Positions 35,266-43,132 of a DNA stretch of 64,000 bases are shown here, piece after piece (within the stretch, counting starts at the first letter, position 1; the number at the start of each line of letters is the position of its first letter). The DNA comes from Flavobacteriaceae bacterium (lineage in GTDB: Bacteria; Bacteroidota; Bacteroidia; Flavobacteriales; Flavobacteriaceae): the NCBI GenBank assembly GCA_022428005.1, contig JAKMDI010000016.1, positions 1 through 64,000 of the forward strand. The letters are read 5' to 3'. The notes under the pieces are model-generated. The model searched no databases and was not told the DNA's origin. It saw only the letters and a list, made by a program, of their open reading frames with translations. The position numbers were made by a program, and so were the translations under genes.

Positions 35266-35760
35266 ATGAGAAGAAGAAAAGTACTTCAGTCCATTGCCAT
35301 GGGTATTGGCGGCGTTGCGACGCTGAGCCACTGTAACACCTTTATCGCCTCAGTGCCCCAATTACAGGAAAAGGACGAACAATTCATCGGGCTTATTTCA
35401 GAGAGTATTTTACCCTCCAAAAGCACTTCTTTTACGACACCAGAGCCCCGATTGGAGTTTTTGGTAAACCAACTTGAAGGCGGACTAACATCCGCCCAAT
35501 TCGATGAATATAAATTGGGTTTAGAAGAATTTAAGAAATCTATTGACGACTCCTACGCCCCAGCATTTGACAGTTTGAGCACCAACCAACAATACGAAAT
35601 GTTGACCAAGGCATTGGCCTCCGAGGGATCGTTGGGATTTTTTATGCAAAAAACCAAACAGTGGTCCTTGCGTCATTTTATCACTTCTGAAAACTACATG
35701 ACCAACTATCTGGGCTATGAATTCATGCCCAATCGCTATTTGGGATGTGTTCCAGTCTAA
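35266..35760 (+). CDS. Gluconate 2-dehydrogenase subunit 3 family protein (TAT-exported small subunit)
   Basis: A 164-residue protein starting M-R-R-R-K-V-L-Q, a twin-arginine-type signal followed by a short hydrophobic stretch to about residue 30. The rest is helical, with the pattern L-I-S-E-S-I-L-P of the gluconate 2-dehydrogenase subunit 3 family. The signal would carry a folded complex across the membrane together with the flavoprotein subunit encoded 7 bases later. The substrate is unknown; this pair usually oxidises sugars or sugar alcohols. Confidence 0.8.
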   Translation: MRRRKVLQSIAMGIGGVATLSHCNTFIASVPQLQEKDEQFIGLISESILPSKSTSFTTPEPRLEFLVNQLEGGLTSAQFDEYKLGLEEFKKSIDDSYAPAFDSLSTNQQYEMLTKALASEGSLGFFMQKTKQWSLRHFITSENYMTNYLGYEFMPNRYLGCVPV

Positions 35761-35767
35761 AATATAA

Positions 35768-37465
35768 ATGATGAGTAAAGCGAATCATTACGATACCATT
35801 GTAATCGGCGCAGGCATGACGGGAGGATGGGCTGCAAAAGAATTTTGTGAACAAGGACTCAAAACGTTACTGATAGACCGCGGTCGGAATGTGGAACATC
35901 CAAAAGATTACCCTACCACCAATATGCTGCCTTGGGAATTTAAGCACCGTGGGGATATTCCTGCCGATATTAGAGCACAAAATCCCATCGCTTCCAGCTG
36001 TTATGCTTTCCGAGAAGACGCCATGCATTTTTTTGTTAAAGATGGTGAGCATCCCTATGTGCAAACCAAGCCTTTTCAGTGGATCCGTGGTTATCAGGTG
36101 GGGGGTAAATCCATCATGTGGGCGCGCCAAGTACAGCGCTGGAGTGATCATGATTTTGAAGGCCCTGCCAGAGACGGATTTGCTGTGGATTGGCCCATCA
36201 GATACCGACACTTGGATCCCTGGTATACCTATGTAGAGCGGTTTGTGGGTGTGAGTGGTAACAAAGACGGTTTAGACGTCCTCCCCGACGGAGATTTTCT
36301 CAAACCCTTTGGGACTAATTGTGTGGAGGATTATTTCAGCAATCAGATGAAAAAACACTACAAGGATAGACACGTCATCTATGGCAGGTGTGCTCATCTT
36401 ACGGAGAGCAAGCCCATTTATGTAGCTCAGGGTAGGGGCCTGTGCGCCAGTAGAAAAGTATGCCAAAGGGGCTGCCCTTTTGGAGGGTATTTCAACGCAA
36501 ATGCCACCTTGATCCCATGGGCGATGAAGACGGGAAATCTTTCCTTAAAGACCGATGCCGTAGTCCATTCGATCATCTATGATAAAGACCTGAAAAAAGC
36601 CATTGGAGTTCGGGTGATTGATGCCCACAACAAAACGGTCACAGAATATTTCGCAAAAGTTGTTTTTCTCAATGCCTCCACCCTAAATACCAATTTGATA
36701 CTGTTAAACTCTATTTCAGAACGTTTCCCCAACGGTTTGGGAAATGACAGCGGCCTGTTGGGTAAATACATTGCCTTCCACAATTATCGGGGTGTGATTT
36801 CTGCTACTTACGAAGGGCATAAAGACCAAAAGGTGGAGGGTCGCAAACCCACTTCGGCTTACCTTCCGCGCTTCAGGAATGTTTACCGCCAAGAAACAGA
36901 CTTTCTCAGGGGCTATGCCGCTGGTTTTGGTGCCAGTAAGCCCGTTCACTATGAAACCTCTGGTATGGGAGACCAATTGCACCACAACCTTATGAATGCC
37001 AAGACATCTGACGTTTGGAAAGTGGGTTCTCACATGATGGGAGAAACCATACCCAAGGAGAGTAATCAAGTGTCTTTAGACAATAAATTAGAAGATGAAT
37101 GGGGGATTCCACAATTAAAAATAGATGTGGATTATGACGACAACGATGAGAAAATGTTACAAGATTTCTTTGATGAATTTTCAGAGATGTATTCCAAAGC
37201 AGGCTTTACAAATATAAAAACAAGAGACAACGGTCGTAAGCCGGGTAATGATATTCATGAAATGGGCGGTGTTAGGATGGGTCACGACCCCAAAACCTCT
37301 CTACTCAACCAATGGAATCAAATGCATCATTGCGATAATGTTTACGTGACCGATGGTGCTTGTATGACTTCAACGGCAACACAAAACCCATCCCTTACGT
37401 TTATGGCATTGACAGCAAGAGCTGCAAACCATGCCATAGATCAACTAAAAAAGGGAAATATTTAG
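35768..37465 (+). CDS. GMC family FAD oxidoreductase (periplasmic sugar/alcohol dehydrogenase type)
   Basis: A 565-residue flavoprotein. The FAD-binding motif V-I-G-A-G-M-T-G-G is near residue 15, G-G-K-S-I-M-W-A-R follows in the GMC signature, a central R-K-V-C-Q-R-G-C-P-F-G-G lies near the cofactor region, and the C-terminal catalytic part is H-E-M-G-G-V-R-M-G then A-T-Q-N-P-S-L-T. It has no signal of its own, so it likely crosses with the TAT-signal small subunit. Its stop overlaps the convergent FGE-like gene by 4 bases. Confidence 0.87.
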   Translation: MMSKANHYDTIVIGAGMTGGWAAKEFCEQGLKTLLIDRGRNVEHPKDYPTTNMLPWEFKHRGDIPADIRAQNPIASSCYAFREDAMHFFVKDGEHPYVQTKPFQWIRGYQVGGKSIMWARQVQRWSDHDFEGPARDGFAVDWPIRYRHLDPWYTYVERFVGVSGNKDGLDVLPDGDFLKPFGTNCVEDYFSNQMKKHYKDRHVIYGRCAHLTESKPIYVAQGRGLCASRKVCQRGCPFGGYFNANATLIPWAMKTGNLSLKTDAVVHSIIYDKDLKKAIGVRVIDAHNKTVTEYFAKVVFLNASTLNTNLILLNSISERFPNGLGNDSGLLGKYIAFHNYRGVISATYEGHKDQKVEGRKPTSAYLPRFRNVYRQETDFLRGYAAGFGASKPVHYETSGMGDQLHHNLMNAKTSDVWKVGSHMMGETIPKESNQVSLDNKLEDEWGIPQLKIDVDYDDNDEKMLQDFFDEFSEMYSKAGFTNIKTRDNGRKPGNDIHEMGGVRMGHDPKTSLLNQWNQMHHCDNVYVTDGACMTSTATQNPSLTFMALTARAANHAIDQLKKGNI

Positions 37466-38502
37466 AGGTCTTTTACACATCTAAAACCCGTGTGTTGGGA
37501 TCCAGTGTCTGGCGATGATTTCATTTTAGAAGCCACCCTATAGCCTGAACAGTAGGTATCATTACATAGAAATGAGCCCCCCCGAATGATCCGCTGAGCG
37601 ATGTAGGGATTGTAGGGGTCAAAACTTTCCGAAGGACCTGCTGGGTTGTTCGTTGTTTTTCCTTTTAATGTCTTGTAATAGTCATAGTGGTACCAATCGG
37701 AACACCATTCCCAAACGTTTCCGGCCATGTCGTATAAACCATAGCCATTGGCTTCAAATGATTTTACAGGTGCGGAATAAAAGAATAAGTCTTTGTTTAA
37801 GTTGTCGTAGGGAAAAGTGCCCTCCCAACTGTTTGCTTTAACTGCACCCACCTCAATATCTTCGTCTCCCCAGGGGTATATTTTATCCCTAAGCCCACCT
37901 CGAGCAGCCCACTCCCACTCCGCTTCTGTAGGCAGTCTCTTACCCGCCCATTGTGCGTATGCATTGGCATCATCCCAAGAAACATGAACGACAGGGTGGT
38001 CTTCTTTTCCATCGATAGAGCTTCCTTTTCCTCTGGGTTGGCGCCAATTGGCTTTGGGTTTCCACTCCCACCAAGCAGCAAAATTATTCAAGTCCACAGG
38101 ACCATTGGTGGGTTTAAAAATCAGTGAAGAAGCTTGCAGAAGAGAGTCGTGGGGTTTGGGTGTTCCCGGTGGCAGTTGTTCTTTCATTTCCTCCCAGTCA
38201 ATGGGTTTTTCGGCAGTAGTAATATATCCCGTTGCGGCCACAAAATCGGCAAACTGTGCATTGGTTACCTCCGTTTGATCAATCCAAAAACCATTTACTT
38301 TAACGCTATGGACTGGGCCCTCATCGGGCCGGGCTTGTGGGCCATCACTCCCCATCATAAAGGTCCCTGAAGGGATCATAACCATCCCATTCGGAGGGGT
38401 TTTGGTTTCGATTTCTGCTTTACTTTTTTTTGTTTGAGAATCACAACCTATGAGTAGGCCCATAAGGAAGATTGTAAAAATATAATTGGATTTTAAACTC
38501 AT
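37462..38502 (-). CDS. Lipoprotein of the formylglycine-generating enzyme (SUMF1) family with catalytic cysteines
   Basis: About 346 residues from the ATG at 38502. Lipobox L-L-I-G-C lies near Cys 20, followed by one FGE-sulfatase domain (about 38-345) with G-T-F-M-M-G-S-D, R-L-P-T-E-A-E-W-E-W-A-A-R and W-E-W-C-S-D-W. Near the end, R-G-G-S-F-L-C-N-D-T-Y-C-S-G-Y-R matches the copper-binding active-site segment of human FGE, with both cysteines (about 313 and 318) at the right spacing. Many bacterial SUMF-like proteins lack this pair. So it may truly convert sulfatase Cys to formylglycine, from the outer face of a membrane. A GTG at 38520 is an alternative start. Confidence 0.82.
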   Translation of the reverse strand: MSLKSNYIFTIFLMGLLIGCDSQTKKSKAEIETKTPPNGMVMIPSGTFMMGSDGPQARPDEGPVHSVKVNGFWIDQTEVTNAQFADFVAATGYITTAEKPIDWEEMKEQLPPGTPKPHDSLLQASSLIFKPTNGPVDLNNFAAWWEWKPKANWRQPRGKGSSIDGKEDHPVVHVSWDDANAYAQWAGKRLPTEAEWEWAARGGLRDKIYPWGDEDIEVGAVKANSWEGTFPYDNLNKDLFFYSAPVKSFEANGYGLYDMAGNVWEWCSDWYHYDYYKTLKGKTTNNPAGPSESFDPYNPYIAQRIIRGGSFLCNDTYCSGYRVASKMKSSPDTGSQHTGFRCVKDL

Positions 38503-38547
38503 TTTTCTATCGTGAACCACAAAGATGCTAATTTAAAGATTAACCGC

Positions 38548-38561
38548 TATATTTGAATATA
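38548..38561. promoter_or_regulatory. Palindrome overlapping the -7 box of the metal-uptake-like cluster
   Basis: TATATTTG (38548-38555) matches the -7 consensus and is half of the perfect inverted repeat TATATT-TG-AATATA. A regulator binding here would block the promoter. The ATG follows at 38580. AT-rich, so moderate weight. Confidence 0.4.
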
Positions 38562-38579
38562 ATTTTAATTAAGAAATAG

Positions 38580-38897
38580 ATGCCCATTAAGGTTTCAAAG
38601 TTTTTATTGTCGTCTTTATTGACATGGATTTTGATGCTTCCCTATTGGGGCTCTTTTTCTCATATATTTGAAGGTCACGATCACAAAACCTGTGATATTT
38701 CAGAGACCCACTTTCATGAAATAGATCTGGATTGTGATATATTAGATTATCATTTTTCTCCCCGAACAAACTTCTCACAAGACTTTGGTAGTGTTGTAGT
38801 TCTTAAAATCTCAAAGAAGAAATCTACTTCCTATGACCTTGGATATTGTTTTTTAATTGATACCCTCAGCACACTTCGAGGACCCCCCACTTCCTGA
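38580..38897 (+). CDS. Small His-rich exported protein of unknown function
   Basis: A 105-residue protein. A hydrophobic N-terminal segment (about 8-28) is followed by a His/Asp/Cys-rich stretch with H-I-F-E-G-H-D-H-K-T-C and E-T-H-F-H-E-I-D-L-D-C. Such clusters suggest binding of zinc, copper or nickel outside the cytoplasm. It lies upstream of a His-rich lipoprotein and a TonB receptor with its own candidate promoter. I know no named family. The composition and position make it credible. Confidence 0.65.
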   Translation: MPIKVSKFLLSSLLTWILMLPYWGSFSHIFEGHDHKTCDISETHFHEIDLDCDILDYHFSPRTNFSQDFGSVVVLKISKKKSTSYDLGYCFLIDTLSTLRGPPTS

Positions 38898-38957
38898 CTT
38901 ATTTTTTTGCACCCCAATGGGGTAAAGTAAGTTTATATCAATTTTAAATTAAATACC

Positions 38958-39554
38958 ATGTTTAAGAAATATTTATTAAATGCTTTTGTCTTATTGTGTT
39001 CCTTTTTGTTACCAATCAGCTGCTCCAAAGACAACGATACACCTGAACACATTCATGAAGAAGAGTTAATTACGCGTGTCACCCTAAAGATTAAAAAACA
39101 AGGATCTGCCGATGCAGCAGTTACCTATACTTGGAATGATGATCATGAAGAAGAGGGGCACAGTGAAGAAGAAGAAGGTCACGATGAAGATGGCGTCCAT
39201 GTTGAGTTAGAGGCCAATTCAACCTATGAGGTGGAGGTTGGTTTTTTTAATGCGTCTGACCCTGCTGATATTGAAGACATAACAGAAGAGGTAAAGGCTG
39301 AGGCCGATGAGCATCAGGTCTTTCTCGAGTTAATTGAAATTCAAGGCCTATCCATTGTAGCGGCTGCGAACGATTCCACGGACAGCAATGGCAACCCTTT
39401 GTTTCTAAAATCTGTGTGGACGACTACAGCAGTTTCTGCTGGTGAGGTTAGGGTATATTTAATTCATGAACCCACCGCCAAGTCAGGATCAACACGTAAT
39501 GATTTTGGTGGAGAGATCGATGTAAAAGTCGATTTCCATGTGGATGTTGAATAA
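38958..39554 (+). CDS. His/Glu-rich lipoprotein of a metal-uptake-like cluster
   Basis: A 198-residue lipoprotein. Lipobox L-P-I-S-C-S-K (Cys about 22), then an acidic, His-containing segment with H-I-H-E-E-E and D-D-H-E-E-E-G-H-S-E-E-E-E-G-H-D-E-D (about 32-75), and a beta-rich C-terminal domain. Similar proteins in Bacteroidota lie beside TonB receptors. The run of His and acidic residues suggests a periplasmic or surface metal buffer. It is 8 bases before the receptor gene. Confidence 0.75.
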   Translation: MFKKYLLNAFVLLCSFLLPISCSKDNDTPEHIHEEELITRVTLKIKKQGSADAAVTYTWNDDHEEEGHSEEEEGHDEDGVHVELEANSTYEVEVGFFNASDPADIEDITEEVKAEADEHQVFLELIEIQGLSIVAAANDSTDSNGNPLFLKSVWTTTAVSAGEVRVYLIHEPTAKSGSTRNDFGGEIDVKVDFHVDVE

Positions 39555-39562
39555 GTTAAAAG

Positions 39563-41986
39563 ATGCTTACATTTAGCATGAGACTGAATAGACTGGTGCT
39601 GACACTTATTTTTGTCAGCACCGGTTTTGCTTTTTCCCAAGAATGCAATATTAAATTGAGGGGTAAAATTATTGATTTGCACGAAGACAGCCCCCTCGAT
39701 AATGCCTTTATCCAAATTTTAGAGACCAACCAAACGGCAGTTTCGTCGGCAAAGGGCGATTTTGTTTTTGATAATTTATGTCCAGGAAAAATTATTGTAA
39801 AAATCTCTCATATCAGTTGTGAGGACTTGATCAAAGAGATCGATTTGAAAAAATCTATGGACATAAAATTCTTCATGGAACATCATATAGCGTTTTTAGA
39901 GGAGGTAATCATAGAAGAAAGCCAAGTGAAGAAACTGTCTTCAACTGCTAAGACCTATTTGCTTTCTGAGCGACAGCGCGACCGTTCCAGCAGTCAGGGT
40001 CTGGGAGTGGCCTTGGAAAACATCAGTGGTGTCAACAATATTAAAACCGGTAACAATATTGTAAAGCCTGTTATCCATGGAATGTTTGGAAGTCGAATTG
40101 GTATTATTTACAACGGTATACCTTTGGAAAATCAACAATGGGGTCAAGATCACGCCCCGACTATAGATCACAATGCTTTTGAAAATATCCGATTGATTAA
40201 AGGTGCGGGTACCTTAAAATACTCAGGAGACTCCCCAGGTGGGGTAATCGTTTTAGAATCTAAATCGCTTCCTATTCGGGACACCCTTTATGGAAAAACA
40301 ATTATAAATGGAATGACCAATGGCCGTGGAGTAAATTTAATTAGCTCTTGGGTTAGGTCTTTTCAGAGTGGTAAATATTTTAAGATTCAAGGAACTTTAA
40401 AGAAAAACGGGGATTATTCAAGCCCAGATTATATCTTGTTGAATACTGGAAACGAGGAAAAAAATATCACCTTTTCTTTGGGTCGAAACAAAATTCTAAG
40501 CCAGTGGAAAGTGGGTTTTAGTTTTTTTAGTAATGAAATTGGAATTCTTAGGAGTTCCCATATTGGGAATGTAGATGATTTGTTGAGGGCCATTGAATCC
40601 AAATCACCACTTATCATTAATCCATTTACTTATGATGTGAATGCCCCCAAACAAAAAAATAAACACCACACTGCTTTTTTTCAATATTCAAAGAGATACG
40701 ATTTTAACAGCAAATTAAATTTCCAATACAGTTGGCAAAGGAATAACCGTCAGGAGTTCGATATCAGGCGGGGTGATAATAAGAACAAAGCTTCGGTCGA
40801 TTTGCTCTTAAACACCCATATATTCAACTCAAACTATGAGTGGGGCAGGGGGGTAATGCGCCATGACTCAGGGATTTTTATGCAGATACAAGATAATTTT
40901 TCCAATCCCGACACCCAAGTTAAAAGATTGATACCAGACTATTTCAAAACCAAATACGGAAGCTATTTTACTACCACCATCACCCCGTCCAATGCAATTA
41001 ATTACGATTTTGGAATCCGATGGGAAAGTCACCACAACTCAATTCAAAAATATTATGACAACAGACGTTGGGAAGCGGATCAATACGAATCTCTTTACGG
41101 AAGCTATGTCATTAAAGAAGTGGCAGGACAAAAACTGGTAAAACGCAAGCTTGTTTTTAATAATATTTCTGTCAATGCGGGAATGAATTTCAACTTGGGC
41201 GATGCCAAAGTATTGGGGCTAAATTTTTATTTAACCCAACGTGCTCCAGATATATCGGAGATGTTCAGCGATGGTTTGCACCATGCCCTTGCCACCATAG
41301 AATATGGTGATCCCTCATTGACTCAGGAGACTACAAAAAAAGTAGTATTCAATTTTGAAAAAAATAAAGGAGCTTTACAGTACAGTATTGGCCCCTATTT
41401 AAGCTGGGCTCAGAATTTTATCATCATAGAACCCGAAGGGCTGTTGCAAACCACCAGAGGGGCATTTCCTTTTTGGGAATTCAAGGCTGTAGACGCCATG
41501 CTAAAAGGTATTGATTTTGACCTTTCTTTTCAGATCAGCGATTATATAAGTTTTGAACACAGCAGTTCCTGGATTGATGGAATTAACCGAAATACCAAAA
41601 CACCACTTATCAATATGCCCCCCGTAAACATCAGAAATCATTTCCTGTTTTCATTGCCTCGATGGAAATCATTTTTGATGGCTTTGACCAGTAATAATTT
41701 TTTAAGACAGAACCAATTCCCCGATAATAATTTTTACACTGATGTTGTGGAAAATGGAAAAATTGTGAATAAACTAGTGGACATAAGTACGCCGCCAGAT
41801 GCTTATCACCATATTGGAATGGAGATGCATTGGGGACCTTATTCACTGAAGCATAATAAAATTAGGTTTTCTCTTATCTTTGATAATATGTTGAATACTA
41901 ACTACAGAACGTACCTCAATAGGTTGCGATTTTATGCCGATGAAATGGGAAGGAATGTGATGTTACAAATCAAGTTTAACCACTAA
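39563..41986 (+). CDS. TonB-dependent receptor, probable metal or metal-complex uptake
   Basis: An 807-residue outer-membrane receptor. Signal peptide to about residue 26 (F-A-F-S-Q), a carboxypeptidase-regulatory-like domain (about 30-110), a plug with V-I-H-G-M-F-G-S-R-I-G-I-I-Y-N-G and W-G-Q-D-H-A-P (about 165-200), then a beta-barrel ending in F-N-H. The Trp-Gly-x-Asp-His plug motif resembles zinc or heavy-metal receptors rather than SusC glycan receptors. Start could be ATG 39563 or 39578. Same operon as the His-rich lipoprotein, followed after 4 bases by a small exported protein. Zinc is the best guess. Confidence 0.82.
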   Translation: MLTFSMRLNRLVLTLIFVSTGFAFSQECNIKLRGKIIDLHEDSPLDNAFIQILETNQTAVSSAKGDFVFDNLCPGKIIVKISHISCEDLIKEIDLKKSMDIKFFMEHHIAFLEEVIIEESQVKKLSSTAKTYLLSERQRDRSSSQGLGVALENISGVNNIKTGNNIVKPVIHGMFGSRIGIIYNGIPLENQQWGQDHAPTIDHNAFENIRLIKGAGTLKYSGDSPGGVIVLESKSLPIRDTLYGKTIINGMTNGRGVNLISSWVRSFQSGKYFKIQGTLKKNGDYSSPDYILLNTGNEEKNITFSLGRNKILSQWKVGFSFFSNEIGILRSSHIGNVDDLLRAIESKSPLIINPFTYDVNAPKQKNKHHTAFFQYSKRYDFNSKLNFQYSWQRNNRQEFDIRRGDNKNKASVDLLLNTHIFNSNYEWGRGVMRHDSGIFMQIQDNFSNPDTQVKRLIPDYFKTKYGSYFTTTITPSNAINYDFGIRWESHHNSIQKYYDNRRWEADQYESLYGSYVIKEVAGQKLVKRKLVFNNISVNAGMNFNLGDAKVLGLNFYLTQRAPDISEMFSDGLHHALATIEYGDPSLTQETTKKVVFNFEKNKGALQYSIGPYLSWAQNFIIIEPEGLLQTTRGAFPFWEFKAVDAMLKGIDFDLSFQISDYISFEHSSSWIDGINRNTKTPLINMPPVNIRNHFLFSLPRWKSFLMALTSNNFLRQNQFPDNNFYTDVVENGKIVNKLVDISTPPDAYHHIGMEMHWGPYSLKHNKIRFSLIFDNMLNTNYRTYLNRLRFYADEMGRNVMLQIKFNH

Positions 41987-41990
41987 TCAT

Positions 41991-42554
41991 ATGAGACTTC
42001 GACACTTTTTAATCTTGCTTTTTTTGGCGGGATATCCTACTTTATTTTTTGCACAAGAATACGATGATGTCTACATAGAGCCAATCAATGATCCATCCGC
42101 CGACGGACAACGTTTTTTTGTTGAGGATTTATTGGACTTGGCGGGTTATGTTCCCGAAAACATTCAGATCTATCAAACCCTTCCCAATAAAGCCAGGGTA
42201 TTTAGAGTCAAATTGGACAGTGTCAATGGGGGATTTGTTTTTGTGCGATGGGACAAAACCAAAAAGGAAAACTATGTGGCCAATAAGATGATTGACCCGG
42301 GTGTCTATTACAACCTGAAAGCGGCCAAGGAAATCATGAGAAAGCAAACCAATAAAGCTAATTTCACGGTAGATGACGTGTCACTTCAAGCGCCCGATCA
42401 AGAACAAATAAACTCCTCAGACATCACCGAGCTAAGGGAGGAATTTGAACTCAAAAATGAGGAAAAAAAACTTCACGAGGAACAAGCTTCTGAGAAAAGA
42501 AAAGCAAGAGATACGCGCAGAGAAGAAAGGAAGAAGAAAAAACTATTTGATTAG
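41991..42554 (+). CDS. Exported protein of unknown function with charged helical tail
   Basis: A 187-residue protein. Signal peptide to about residue 21 (L-F-F-A-Q-E), a compact domain with F-F-V-E-D-L-L-D-L-A-G-Y and V-F-V-R-W-D-K-T-K (about 40-100), then a highly charged Lys/Glu/Arg helix to the end. No cysteine or His cluster. I do not recognise the family. The 4-base gap places it in the receptor operon, possibly as an accessory factor. Its stop overlaps the convergent Rieske gene by 4 bases. Confidence 0.65.
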   Translation: MRLRHFLILLFLAGYPTLFFAQEYDDVYIEPINDPSADGQRFFVEDLLDLAGYVPENIQIYQTLPNKARVFRVKLDSVNGGFVFVRWDKTKKENYVANKMIDPGVYYNLKAAKEIMRKQTNKANFTVDDVSLQAPDQEQINSSDITELREEFELKNEEKKLHEEQASEKRKARDTRREERKKKKLFD

Positions 42555-43012
42555 CGGTTCACCGTCAATATAGTGCCCTCAATCATGGTATTGTAGCAAG
42601 TAAGTTTTAGCCCGGAACCGGAGCAGTCGTCGCTAAAAGACCTGTTGTGATTGGAACAAACAAAATTGGAGTTTTGATGGGACCACTGGTTGTTTGCCCC
42701 TGCATGAGGACATACATTACTGAAAGCCCGAATTTGGGTGTCGCTGATTCTCAGCAATAGCATATTTTCATCCATGTAATTCATCCAACCGCCCACTGAA
42801 GCCAGCTGAGAAAAATTAGAGTTATTTAAATCGATGGTTACAGCCGCGTCTTGAGATGTGCCAGAATTCATGCCTCCACCATTGGAAACAGGTGCAGCTG
42901 AATATCCATCATCGTCACCTGAACTGCAGGCTTCGAGCATTGAAATCCCAAACATTGAAAAAACCACTGGTGCGCAAGCCGTTTTTAAAAAATCTCTTCT
43001 TTTATTTTCCAT
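42551..43012 (-). CDS. Rieske-type 2Fe-2S lipoprotein with twin-arginine signal
   Basis: A 153-residue protein. The N-terminal K-R-R-D-F-L-K-T is a TAT signal; a lipobox-like L-E-A-C follows (Cys 29). The Rieske ligands are in C-P-H-A-G (Cys 101, His 103) and C-S-N-H (Cys 119, His 122). It likely carries one electron in the periplasm, attached to a membrane. It is short, without oxygenase or bc1 partners nearby, so the redox partner is unknown. Divergent from a TonB receptor across a long palindrome. Confidence 0.85.
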   Translation of the reverse strand: MENKRRDFLKTACAPVVFSMFGISMLEACSSGDDDGYSAAPVSNGGGMNSGTSQDAAVTIDLNNSNFSQLASVGGWMNYMDENMLLLRISDTQIRAFSNVCPHAGANNQWSHQNSNFVCSNHNRSFSDDCSGSGLKLTCYNTMIEGTILTVNR

Positions 43013-43036
43013 AGCATATTAAGATTTAAACACATT

Positions 43037-43044
43037 CAAAGATA
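43037..43044 (-). promoter_or_regulatory. -7 promoter box of the Rieske gene
   Basis: TATCTTTG on the minus strand, 24 bases before the ATG at 43012. The palindrome at 43053-43080 lies directly upstream, over the -33 area. Confidence 0.5.
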
Positions 43045-43052
43045 TGAATATA

Positions 43053-43080
43053 GTTTAACAATTTTATAAAAATGTTAAAC
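43053..43080. promoter_or_regulatory. 28-bp near-perfect palindrome between divergent genes
   Basis: Arms GTTTAACA and TGTTAAAC flank the perfect inner palindrome TTTTATAAAA; only the A at 43061 and the A at 43072 fail to pair. It sits between the -7 boxes of the Rieske gene (43037-43044) and the TonB receptor (43110-43117), so a bound regulator could control both. A cruciform or chance AT palindrome is the alternative. Confidence 0.5.
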
Positions 43081-43109
43081 AAAATTAATATGCATTAGAA
43101 ACTTTAATC

Positions 43110-43117
43110 TATTTTTG
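43110..43117 (+). promoter_or_regulatory. -7 promoter box of the second TonB receptor
   Basis: TATTTTTG, 15 bases before the ATG at 43133. It also rules out the TTG at 43115 as start, because that codon lies inside the promoter. Confidence 0.5.
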
Positions 43118-43132
43118 CCCAAAAATACTTCT

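Noticed and set aside
43115..43132. TTG start for the second TonB receptor
   Set aside because: The codon is the end of the -7 box; the ATG at 43133 begins a normal signal peptide.
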